From positions 1 to 64,000 of the forward strand of contig CAUJDI010000063.1 in the NCBI GenBank assembly GCA_963169565.1: 64,000 bases of DNA. Direction: 5' to 3'. This document shows, one piece after another, positions 1 through 7,171 of this stretch (its first letter is position 1; each line of letters begins with the position of its first letter). A program made the translations under genes and the position numbers. The stretch comes from Bacillota bacterium (lineage in GTDB: Bacteria; Bacillota; Clostridia; Christensenellales; Aristaeellaceae). The notes under the pieces were generated by a model, which worked only from the letters and a program-made list of their open reading frames with translations, did not search any database and was not told where the DNA came from.

Positions 1-2
1 TT

Positions 3-86
3 GATCGCGTAGAGGTCAGCAGCGGTTACAAGATACAGATTCACTTTAAAGTCGCCTATGAGCAGTTTACTGAAAAGCCCGCATAA
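3..86 (+). CDS. C-terminal end of a probable serine recombinase (partial)
   Basis: The first 84 bases read openly in one frame to a TAA stop and encode the last 27 residues of a protein that begins before the window. The tail (DRVEVSSGYKIQIHFK, then YEQF) resembles the C-terminus of large serine recombinases of Firmicutes mobile elements, which end in an alternating charged/hydrophobic strand pattern of this kind. The flanking 90 bases are clearly more AT-rich than the rest of the window, which fits the edge of an acquired element. The identification rests on a short tail, so another protein family is possible. Confidence 0.4.
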   Translation, partial: DRVEVSSGYKIQIHFKVAYEQFTEKPA

Positions 87-173
87 AAAACCAAGAACCC
101 TTCCAAATGCGCATACCAGATATGACATTAATGAAAACAGAATAAAATTAATTAAATGTTAGCTGAATAAATT

Positions 174-202
174 AAAACCCCTTGATTTCTCAAGGGGTTT
201 TT
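174..202. terminator. Rho-independent terminator, probably bidirectional
   Basis: A perfect 12-bp stem (AAAACCCCTTGA / TCAAGGGGTTTT) with a 4-base loop has A and T runs on both sides. On the minus strand it lies just after the tRNA-Val gene; on the plus strand it would end transcripts from the recombinase gene. Confidence 0.8.
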
Positions 203-204
203 GG

Positions 205-277
205 TGGTCTGTACTGGACTCGAACCAGTGACCCCATCGATGTGAACGATGTGCTCTACCAACTGAGCCAACAGACC
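205..277 (-). tRNA. tRNA-Val (anticodon CAC)
   Basis: Read on the minus strand, the segment folds into a complete cloverleaf: acceptor GGTCTGT/ACAGACC, D-arm GCTC...GAGC, anticodon stem CATCG/CGATG with loop TTCACAT (anticodon CAC, reading GUG valine codons), and T-arm ACTGG-TTCGAGT-CCAGT. The discriminator base is A and the 3' CCA is encoded (positions 204-202). It is a single tRNA with its own upstream promoter and a strong terminator immediately downstream. Its first 23 nucleotides are repeated 59 bases upstream in the same transcript direction. Confidence 0.95.
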
Positions 278-313
278 TTACAGGTGAATAGTCGATTATT
301 CCTACCACCTGGT

Positions 314-336
314 TCTACCAACTGAGCCAACAGACC
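314..336 (-). repeat. Duplicated 5' fragment of tRNA-Val
   Basis: These 23 bases are identical to nucleotides 1-23 of the neighbouring tRNA-Val (copy at 255-277): acceptor 5' strand plus D-arm up to the GA of the D-stem. The rest of a tRNA is absent. Between the two copies lies a bulged hairpin (CAGGT + GAATA pairing with TATTC + ACCTG). The copy lies between the predicted tRNA promoter and the tRNA, so it would be in the precursor leader. It may be the remnant of a tandem tRNA array or an attachment-site scar. Confidence 0.75.
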
Positions 337-398
337 GGAATACTGACGGATGCGGACAATACAATCATCATGCCTGTACGATCCAAATCGGCATGAAG

Positions 399-427
399 AA
401 AATAGCACAACCGCTCTTTTCCGTCAA
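399..427 (-). promoter_or_regulatory. Sigma-A promoter for tRNA-Val
   Basis: On the minus strand TTGACG and TATTTT are separated by 17 bases and point toward the tRNA. It is divergent from the promoter of the DUF4956 gene, about 25 bases away. Confidence 0.6.
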
Positions 428-450
428 GCAGTCGGAAAAAAATGCCGCAT

Positions 451-478
451 TTGCTTAATCGAATGATTGATGTATAAT
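451..478 (+). promoter_or_regulatory. Sigma-A promoter for the DUF4956/VTC operon
   Basis: TTGCTT, 16-base spacer and a perfect TATAAT. Transcription would start near 485, about 30 bases before the chosen start codon and just upstream of the GGAGGG ribosome site at 503-508. Confidence 0.75.
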
Positions 479-514
479 GGCCGTGTTATTTTGTGCAAAC
501 ACGGAGGGACAGGG

Positions 515-1222
515 ATGGGCATACTCGCGCAGATGGCAGATTCGAACCTGCAGGGGAAGACGGAAATAGCGCTGAGCGGCTGGTGGTCAGAGCAGTTTTC
601 CAAGTTTACACCGTTCAACGTGGTTCAGGTCATCGCCTTTGCTTTGATCGCAGGTATCATCGTATCGCTTGTCTACAGGAAAACATATCGGGGCGTGCTG
701 TTCAACCCCACTTTCGGAACGACGCTCATCCTTCTGACACTTGTCACCTCGCCTGTCGTCATGGCGATCGGATCCAACGTCGCGTTGTCCATGGGCATGG
801 TCGGCGCTCTATCCATCGTACGCTTCCGTACGGCGGTGAAGGATCCGATCGATACGGCCTATATGTTCTGGGCCATCACCATGGGAATTCTGATCGGTTC
901 TGGCTCCTATATCATCTCCCTCATCGTCGTTGCCTGCATCAGCGTCATCATGATCGGCCTGTCCTTTGTCCGGATGCGTACAAATGAGAACTATCTCCTG
1001 GTATTGCATTACGATCCCGCGGCGGAGCAGGAGATCGACGCGGAACTGCATCGCGGCGTACGTCATTACCGCGTGCGTAGCAAGACCATCACGCGGTCCG
1101 GCGCTGAGATGACCGTGGACCTCAGGCTGTCGCAGCGGGCGGACATCGTCAGCCATATGCTTGACATCGCCGGCGTGTATGACGCGACCCTTGTCGCCGT
1201 CCAAAACGAAACCGCAGTATAA
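515..1222 (+). CDS. DUF4956 domain membrane protein
   Basis: A 235-residue membrane protein of the DUF4956 family. About four hydrophobic segments lie between residues 35 and 155, with the family's conserved stretch containing VGALSIVRFRTAVKDP, followed by a soluble alpha/beta C-terminal domain of about 80 residues. The ORF track begins at 467, but the ATG at 515 has GGAGGG six bases upstream and the promoter -10 overlaps the upstream in-frame codons, so 515 is chosen. The next gene, a VTC-domain protein, follows after 5 bases; this pairing is recurrent in bacteria and suggests a role linked to polyphosphate or another polymer at the membrane. The biochemical function of DUF4956 is not established. 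Confidence 0.88.
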   Translation: MGILAQMADSNLQGKTEIALSGWWSEQFSKFTPFNVVQVIAFALIAGIIVSLVYRKTYRGVLFNPTFGTTLILLTLVTSPVVMAIGSNVALSMGMVGALSIVRFRTAVKDPIDTAYMFWAITMGILIGSGSYIISLIVVACISVIMIGLSFVRMRTNENYLLVLHYDPAAEQEIDAELHRGVRHYRVRSKTITRSGAEMTVDLRLSQRADIVSHMLDIAGVYDATLVAVQNETAV

Positions 1223-1227
1223 CCGGA

Positions 1228-1929
1228 ATGCCGCAGCAAGTTCGCCACGAGCTGAAGTATTATATCAATCAGGGGCAATATGAGGTGCTGTCCGGGCTGC
1301 TGAGAAAAATACTCAGTAAGGATGAGCACACAGATGAGAACGGTGAATATTTCATCCGTTCCCTTTACTTTGATACAGTTTTTGACGACGCGCTGATGGA
1401 CAAGATCGCGGGTGTCGAGAACCGGAGCAAGTACCGCATCCGCATATACAACTGCTCTGATTCCCTCATCCGAATGGAGTGCAAGAGCAAGTACGGCAAT
1501 TATACTGCCAAACGAAGCGCGCTGATCAGCCGGGACCTGTGCGACCAACTGGTGGCCGGGGATCCTACCGGGCTTGAGAATACCTCCTCCGGCCTCCTGC
1601 GCGAAGTGTTCCGGGAAATGCGCCTGAATCTCCTGCATCCTGTCGTGATCGTCGACTACGTCAGGGAAGCATATCTGCATCCTGTGGAGGACATCCGGAT
1701 CACCTTCGACAAGCAGCTTCGCAGCGGGCTCTTCTCCCGCGACCTGTTCAACCCGAACCTGCCGACCGTTCCACCGCTCACACCGGATCAAATCATTCTT
1801 GAAGTGAAATTCAACCGTATGCTGCCGCCCTACATCAGCAATATCCTGAGCCTGGCGGCCGGCTGGTCCTCCAGAAGTGCGATCTCAAAGTACGTCCTGT
1901 GCAGGCGGTATGAAGGCAGGGAGTTTTAG
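1228..1929 (+). CDS. VTC domain (polyphosphate polymerase-like) protein
   Basis: A 233-residue protein matching the VTC domain, the tunnel-shaped catalytic fold of yeast vacuolar transporter chaperone that makes polyphosphate from ATP. Visible family features are RHELKYYIN at the N-terminus, YFIRSLYFDT, the basic strand KYRIRIYN, RMECKSKYG, and EVKFNRMLPPYI near the C-terminus. These supply the Lys/Arg-lined tunnel and the metal-binding acidic residue. It has no membrane segment, so the upstream DUF4956 protein may anchor it. The ribosome site is weak and the start is 5 bases after the upstream stop, which suggests translational coupling. A CotH-like kinase often seen as third member of such loci is absent here. 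Confidence 0.85.
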   Translation: MPQQVRHELKYYINQGQYEVLSGLLRKILSKDEHTDENGEYFIRSLYFDTVFDDALMDKIAGVENRSKYRIRIYNCSDSLIRMECKSKYGNYTAKRSALISRDLCDQLVAGDPTGLENTSSGLLREVFREMRLNLLHPVVIVDYVREAYLHPVEDIRITFDKQLRSGLFSRDLFNPNLPTVPPLTPDQIILEVKFNRMLPPYISNILSLAAGWSSRSAISKYVLCRRYEGREF

Positions 1930-2002
1930 CACCTCATGTGCTTGATTCGACATTGATCACTCCCCTTCCCATTGAAATGCAAACGACCAAGCGGAGAAGG
2001 CA

Positions 2003-3373
2003 TTGCTCAACAAGAACCAAACGCTCACCGGCCAGGCGGAACGCTTCGGCGTGAACGGTGAGGGGATCCTGAGGTACGAAGGCCAAGTCGTCTTCGTGCC
2101 TTTTGCCTTGCCTGGGGAAAGGATCACCTTTCGGGTACAAAAGGTGACCAAGACCCACGCCTTTGGAAAACTGCTTGATGTGCCGGACCCATCCCCGTCA
2201 AGGGTCGATCCGCCCTGCCCCTATTTTACGCGCTGCGGCGGCTGTTCCGTTCAGCATATGAATTATGATACACAGCTCCGATTCAAACGGGACGCTGTTT
2301 TTGACTGCCTGAGCCGAATCGGCAGCATCAGGCAGGAAGTCAATCCTGTCACCGGAATGGATGATCCCTGGCGATACAGAAATAAAACGGCAATGCCTGT
2401 CGCGAATACGCAAGACGGGCCCGCCGCGGGGTATTATGCGAGCAGGAGCCATCGGCTCGTTCCCGTTACATCATGCCTGATCGCCCATCCCTCCTCCGAC
2501 GCCGCGGCAGGCTGCGTCATCAGATGGATGAGGGAAAAAGACATCGCGGCATATGATGAGACAACCAACACCGGCCTGATCCGCCATATCATCACACGAA
2601 ACACAGGCAGCAATGAGGTGATGGCAACGCTGGCCGTCAACGGACAGAACATCCCATACCAAAAGGAACTCACTGACTCTCTCCGTCAGGCCCTGCCCAA
2701 TCTGGCCTCCCTGTGTGTCACCACGCAGGAAAACGGCGACAACGTCATCCTTGGCCAGGATTATTCCGTTCTTTATGGCAGCAGCACGCTTACTGAACGT
2801 ATCGCGGGCCTTGATTTTGAGCTCTCCCCCCTGTCTTTTTCTCAGGTCAACAGCGAGATCAGGGATCGGATGTACGCCTGGGTGCTGTCCGAGATCGGCG
2901 CGAAGAAAATCGGCTGCCTGATCGATCTGTACTGCGGGGCCGGCACCATCAGCCTGCTGTCGTCCAATAAAGCAGAAAGGGTGATCGGCATCGAGGTCTC
3001 GCCGCAGTCCGTCATTGACGCGCGGAGGAATGCCAGGCGCAACGGCATCGCAAACGCGGAGTTTCTTCACGGCCGGGCTGAGGACATCCTGCCCGATCTG
3101 GCTGGTTCCGGGATCCGCCCGGACGCCGTCATCCTTGACCCGCCAAGGAAAGGCGTGCATCCCGCAGTACTCAGCAGCATCGGGATTGTTTCCCCGGACA
3201 ACATCATCTACATCAGCTGTCAGCCGGCGACCCAGGCAAGGGACGCCGCAGCGCTGTTCGATCTTGGATACCGGATCACGGCGATCCAGCCGTTTGACAT
3301 GTTTCCCCAGACGTCAGAGATCGAGAACGTGATCACCTTCAGGCGCATCATCAAGGAGGCAAAGGATGGATAA
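2003..3373 (+). CDS. rlmD: 23S rRNA (uracil-C5)-methyltransferase, RlmD/RlmCD (TrmA) family
   Basis: A SAM-dependent RNA m5U methyltransferase of 456 residues. A TRAM domain occupies roughly residues 5-65, followed by the Fe-S cysteine cluster CPYFTRCGGC, and then a Rossmann methyltransferase domain with IDLYCGAGTISLL (SAM binding), ILDPPRKGVHP and the nucleophile motif YISCQPAT. The start is a TTG preceded by GGAGAAGG; no better in-frame ATG exists nearby. The 3' end overlaps pepT by 8 bases. Family members methylate U1939 and/or U747 of 23S rRNA; which position is used cannot be read from the sequence. Confidence 0.92.
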   Translation: MLNKNQTLTGQAERFGVNGEGILRYEGQVVFVPFALPGERITFRVQKVTKTHAFGKLLDVPDPSPSRVDPPCPYFTRCGGCSVQHMNYDTQLRFKRDAVFDCLSRIGSIRQEVNPVTGMDDPWRYRNKTAMPVANTQDGPAAGYYASRSHRLVPVTSCLIAHPSSDAAAGCVIRWMREKDIAAYDETTNTGLIRHIITRNTGSNEVMATLAVNGQNIPYQKELTDSLRQALPNLASLCVTTQENGDNVILGQDYSVLYGSSTLTERIAGLDFELSPLSFSQVNSEIRDRMYAWVLSEIGAKKIGCLIDLYCGAGTISLLSSNKAERVIGIEVSPQSVIDARRNARRNGIANAEFLHGRAEDILPDLAGSGIRPDAVILDPPRKGVHPAVLSSIGIVSPDNIIYISCQPATQARDAAALFDLGYRITAIQPFDMFPQTSEIENVITFRRIIKEAKDG

Positions 3374-4574
3374 AGCACTGGAGCGTTTCCTGCGCTACGC
3401 TCAGATAGATACGACCAGCGATGAAAATACCGGCACGATCCCAAGTTCACCGGGGCAATGGGATCTGGCGCGTCTGCTGCAGAATGAGCTGACAGAGCTC
3501 GGCATGCAGAAAGTCACGCTTGATCAGAACTGTTATCTTGCCGGAATGATCCCGGCCAACGCGGAAAACCAGCCGACCATCGCGTTGATCGCTCATCTGG
3601 ATACCGCTGACGCGGTTCCCGGGCGGGTGTTCAGGCCCCGCGTAGTCCGGTTTGAGGGCGAAGACCTGGTTTTGAACGATGAGTTGGGGATCCGCCTGTC
3701 CGCAAAGGATTTCCCGGCGCTGAACGGCTTCCTGGGCCAGGAACTGGCCGTGACGGACGGCACGACGGTGCTGGGCTCTGATGACAAGGCGGGGATCGCA
3801 GAAATCATGACCGCGTGTGAAACGCTCATTCAGCATCCTGAGATCAAGCACGGCGAGGTCTGGACCGTTTTCACGCCTGACGAGGAGATCGGCAGCGGCG
3901 CGGAACTGTTGGACCTTGACCTCATCAAGGCTGACTTCGGCTACACGCTGGACGGCGGCGCGCCTCATGAGATCGAGTACGAGAACTTCAACGCCGCCTC
4001 AGCCAGGGTGACCGTTCAGGGCCGAAACGTCCATCCGGGCTACGCAAAGGGCAAGATGGTCAACGCGATCAGACTGGCCATGCGCTTCCATGCCATGCTC
4101 CCAGCCATGGAGACCCCGGAGCTGACGGAAGGTTATGAAGGATTCTTTCACCTAAGGAAATTCTCCGGTACTGAGGAGCAGGCGGTACTGGACTACCTCA
4201 TCAGGGACCACAGCCATGACGGATTCATGGCCAGAAAAGCCGTGATGGAAAAGGCGGCCGATGTGCTGAATGCCGGCATCAACGATGGCAGGGTTTTGCT
4301 GACAATCACGGACAGTTACAGAAACATGAACGAAGTCATCATGAAAGCGCCTCACGTCCTGGAGCGCGCGGAAAAAGCGATCAGGGCCTGCGGGATGGTG
4401 CCAAAAGCCGTTCCGATCCGCGGTGGCACGGATGGCGCAAGGCTGTCTTTCAGGGGCCTTCCCTGTCCGAACCTGGGCACGGGCGGCATGAACTGGCACA
4501 GCGTATATGAATTCCTGCCTGTTGAATCACTGAGAAGAATGGCAGAGGTGATTGTGGAAATTGTCAGAGCTTAG
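3366..4574 (+). CDS. pepT: Peptidase T (tripeptidase)
   Basis: A 402-residue M20B zinc metallopeptidase that removes the N-terminal residue of tripeptides in the cytoplasm. Visible are the zinc-ligand motif HLDTAD, GSDDKAGIAEI, the catalytic glutamates in TPDEEIGSGAE, the dimerisation-domain motif NVHPGYAKGKMVNA, and GGTDGARLS near the end. Length matches the family (about 405-410). ATG with AAGGAGG at good spacing; it overlaps rlmD by 8 bases and the next gene by 23, so the three genes are probably cotranscribed. Tripeptide breakdown fits an amino-acid-fermenting organism that also carries the glutamate mutase operon. Confidence 0.93.
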   Translation: MDKALERFLRYAQIDTTSDENTGTIPSSPGQWDLARLLQNELTELGMQKVTLDQNCYLAGMIPANAENQPTIALIAHLDTADAVPGRVFRPRVVRFEGEDLVLNDELGIRLSAKDFPALNGFLGQELAVTDGTTVLGSDDKAGIAEIMTACETLIQHPEIKHGEVWTVFTPDEEIGSGAELLDLDLIKADFGYTLDGGAPHEIEYENFNAASARVTVQGRNVHPGYAKGKMVNAIRLAMRFHAMLPAMETPELTEGYEGFFHLRKFSGTEEQAVLDYLIRDHSHDGFMARKAVMEKAADVLNAGINDGRVLLTITDSYRNMNEVIMKAPHVLERAEKAIRACGMVPKAVPIRGGTDGARLSFRGLPCPNLGTGGMNWHSVYEFLPVESLRRMAEVIVEIVRA

Positions 4575-5901
4575 CCTGTTCTCCCCGAAAGCCATCAGAA
4601 AACTGCTCATTCCGCTGATATTTGAGCAGTTTATGATGGTATTGGTCGGTGTGGCGGATACGATGCTGCTTTCCGGCATCAGCGAATCTGCTCTCTCCGC
4701 CTTTTCCCTCGTGGACAGCATCAACCAGCTGTTGATGCAGGTGTTCATGGCGTTCGGCGCGGGCGGTGCGATCATCGCGGCACAGTACCTGGGAAGCAGG
4801 GACCGCAAGGGAGCCGAAAACACGGCAAACCAGACCGTTCTGATGGTGCTGTCCATCTCGGTGTTCATCGCGGTTCCTGCCATCCTGCTGAATGGCCCGA
4901 TCCTGCGTCTGATCTACCCAAGGGTCAATGAGCGCATCATGGGGTATGCCAGGCAGTACTTCCTGCTGTCAGCGATCTCCTACCCCGCCCAGGCAATCTA
5001 CAACAGCGGCACAAGCATGCTGTACGCGCAGGGATACAGCAGGCTGTCCATGGTGACCTCCATCGCGATGAACACCATCAAGATCCTGCTGAATTTCGTC
5101 CTGATCAATGTTTACCATATGGAGATCCGCGGAGCAGGGATCGCCACGATCCTCTCCCGCCTGATCGGCGCGGTCATGGTCAGCTGGTTCCTGATGGATC
5201 AGCACGCGCCCATCCATTACACAAGGCCCTTCAAAGTCGCGTTCAACCGCAGCATGAACCGCCGGATTTTCGGCGTTGCCCTGCCAAGCGGGATGGAGAA
5301 CATCCTTTTTCTGATGTGCAAGCTGGTCATCGGCATCATGATCGCCGGTTTTTCCAGCACAATGATCGCGGCGAACGCGGCGTCCAACACCATTTCCACC
5401 TACATCAGCATCCCTGCCAACGCCATCAACCTGGCGACCATCACCATTGTCAGCCAATGCATCGGCGCAGGGCGCGAAGAAGAGGCAAAACGAGCGACTG
5501 TCAGGCTGCAGATCGCAACCCATGTGTCCCTGTTCATCATGGGAGCCCTGGTCGTTGCCTTCATCGATCCAATCGTCCGCATGCTCAAACTCAATCCCGA
5601 GGCCTATGCCTACACCCGGCAGATCTCCATCATCTACTGTCTGGTTTCCGTCTTCCTCTGGGCGCCGGCCTTCGGCCTTCCCAACAGCCTGAGGGCGGCG
5701 GGTGACAACCGCTATGTCATGTATGCGGCCGTTTTCAGCGTCGTGATCTTCCGTACCCTGGGCTCTTTCATTATGGGCAATCTTCTTGGATTTCAGATCC
5801 AGGGGATCTGGTACGCGATGTACCTTGATTGGGCTGTGAGGTCGACGTTCTTCCTCTGGCGGTTCAGAAGCGGGAAATGGCTCAAGCACCGCTTGGTATA
5901 A
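4552..5901 (+). CDS. MATE family efflux transporter
   Basis: A 449-residue polytopic membrane protein with twelve predicted hydrophobic segments in two homologous halves, typical of MATE drug/Na+ (or H+) antiporters. The N-terminal half has the family pattern LIFEQFMMVLVGVADTMLLS and GAGGAIIAAQYLGSRD, and the second half has the corresponding IGAGREEEAKRA. The start is a TTG at 4552 inside the end of pepT with an AGAGGTG ribosome site. It belongs to the DinF/NorM-like group common in Clostridia; substrate unknown. It converges with the glutamate-mutase operon with only 4 bases between the stops, and no obvious hairpin terminator is seen. Confidence 0.92.
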   Translation: MWKLSELSLFSPKAIRKLLIPLIFEQFMMVLVGVADTMLLSGISESALSAFSLVDSINQLLMQVFMAFGAGGAIIAAQYLGSRDRKGAENTANQTVLMVLSISVFIAVPAILLNGPILRLIYPRVNERIMGYARQYFLLSAISYPAQAIYNSGTSMLYAQGYSRLSMVTSIAMNTIKILLNFVLINVYHMEIRGAGIATILSRLIGAVMVSWFLMDQHAPIHYTRPFKVAFNRSMNRRIFGVALPSGMENILFLMCKLVIGIMIAGFSSTMIAANAASNTISTYISIPANAINLATITIVSQCIGAGREEEAKRATVRLQIATHVSLFIMGALVVAFIDPIVRMLKLNPEAYAYTRQISIIYCLVSVFLWAPAFGLPNSLRAAGDNRYVMYAAVFSVVIFRTLGSFIMGNLLGFQIQGIWYAMYLDWAVRSTFFLWRFRSGKWLKHRLV

Positions 5902-5905
5902 GCTA

Positions 5906-6826
5906 TTATCCCACAATGATCTGGTTCAGATCCTTGCTCAGTCCGGCACTTGCACTGCCGACAAGGCCAACCAGCAGATAGTTTTCGCTGAGCTTGTCGT
6001 AATACAGCTCGTTGAGGAAACGGAAGTTCTCCACCTTGCCGGTCGAACTGACGTGCATCCGCGGCCCGGTGCAGCGGTGGAGCGTATTGCCGATATAAAT
6101 ATGTTCATGATCCTTATAGGCGATGGGCAGGTCCTTTGCGATCAAATCGTTCACTTCTTCGGTCAGCTCCGGGATATCGATGCTGACCGGATGGTCGAAT
6201 CTCAGGAGAAAGCCGCGCCGGACGTCCCCGTGCGTATAACGTCCGACCCGCATCCGCATCAGAAAGTGTTCGGTCAGGTCCTCCGCGGTGTGCGCCATCC
6301 GGCGGTACTTGATGGAGGAAAAAACCGTGCTTGCAATATCCTTGGGTTCCGGTCCGAACAACGTCGGCCGGGATACGATGATCTCGTCCCCGATGCCGAT
6401 CAGAAGCTCTGCATTGATGTTCAGCAGAGGGAAGATCAGGTCAAAATGCTCAACGATCACCCTTTTCCCTTTGTCAAGCGCGGAAAGAACGGCCTCCGCC
6501 AGCTGGGGCAGGGGGGTGAAGGCTGATTCAAAGCGGGCATCCATGTGATAGGTATGCGCCTGGTAAAACCCTGCATCCTGAACGTCCAGCAGGGGCAGGG
6601 GGCGGACATTGACGCCGTTGTCGTCGTTTGTCAGTTCGACCCCGGGAAACATGCCTCGGATCAGAAGGCTTTTTCCTGATCCCGCGTCCCCTATGACACC
6701 GATGAGTTTATCCAGAGAGCTCAGATGATGCTGGGCAATCTCATGCCCGATCTGCATCATCCGAACGTATCCGCGCGGCGCAAAGTAGACGCTGTACAGG
6801 GGTTCCTGCCCAAGGATCTGATTCAT
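5906..6826 (-). CDS. P-loop protein with alanyl-tRNA-synthetase SAD-like C-terminal region
   Basis: A 306-residue protein with a clear Walker A motif GDAGSGKS (residues 46-53) followed by TNDDNGVNVRPLP, a pattern suggesting a small nucleotide-binding domain. The C-terminal third carries KDHEHIYIGNTLHRCTGPRM, resembling the second additional domain (SAD) of alanyl-tRNA synthetase and its free-standing editing relatives; homologues in clostridia are annotated on that basis. It is the last gene of the glutamate mutase/methylaspartase operon, 3 bases after the DUF4387 gene. Its role is unknown. The context suggests regulation, cofactor handling or quality control for the amino-acid pathway, but this is inference. 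Confidence 0.6.
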   Translation of the reverse strand: MNQILGQEPLYSVYFAPRGYVRMMQIGHEIAQHHLSSLDKLIGVIGDAGSGKSLLIRGMFPGVELTNDDNGVNVRPLPLLDVQDAGFYQAHTYHMDARFESAFTPLPQLAEAVLSALDKGKRVIVEHFDLIFPLLNINAELLIGIGDEIIVSRPTLFGPEPKDIASTVFSSIKYRRMAHTAEDLTEHFLMRMRVGRYTHGDVRRGFLLRFDHPVSIDIPELTEEVNDLIAKDLPIAYKDHEHIYIGNTLHRCTGPRMHVSSTGKVENFRFLNELYYDKLSENYLLVGLVGSASAGLSKDLNQIIVG

Positions 6827-6829
6827 CGG

Positions 6830-7162
6830 TTATCCCTCGGATCCCGGCACATCCACCTGAATGGACAGCAGGGGGGCGTGCTGCTGGGCGCCGTACACAT
6901 CGGTCTCGCCCAGGTCTCCCGAACAGATGGGCCGCACGATGGTCACCTTGATGGCATAGGCGGGCTCAAAATGGATGATGCCGATGATCCTGTCCGGCGT
7001 GATCCTGTAGAGCCTGCAGATCAGGTCCTCATTGATGACGTTCTCCCTGATGGCAAGCCTGTAGTTCTCCTCCGAACTGAACATGATGTCCAGCGTCAGC
7101 TCATAAGGGCCGGAGTTCTTGCTGCGGATGATGCTTGTGAGTTCGGTGATGTTCTTCTTCAC
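6830..7162 (-). CDS. DUF4387 domain protein
   Basis: A 110-residue protein of the DUF4387 family, recognised by IRSKNSGPYELTLDIMF near the N-terminus and a C-terminal VPGSEG after a beta-rich core. It sits directly between the AtuA-like gene (9 bases upstream) and the P-loop gene (3 bases downstream). DUF4387 proteins regularly accompany AtuA/DUF1446 proteins, so the two may form a complex or act on the same substrate. No catalytic motif can be recognised and function is unknown. Confidence 0.8.
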   Translation of the reverse strand: MKKNITELTSIIRSKNSGPYELTLDIMFSSEENYRLAIRENVINEDLICRLYRITPDRIIGIIHFEPAYAIKVTIVRPICSGDLGETDVYGAQQHAPLLSIQVDVPGSEG

Positions 7163-7171
7163 GTTTCCACC

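Noticed and set aside
4969-5916. 315-residue minus-strand ORF opposite the MATE gene
   Set aside because: Membrane-protein antisense frame, highly charged and without motifs.
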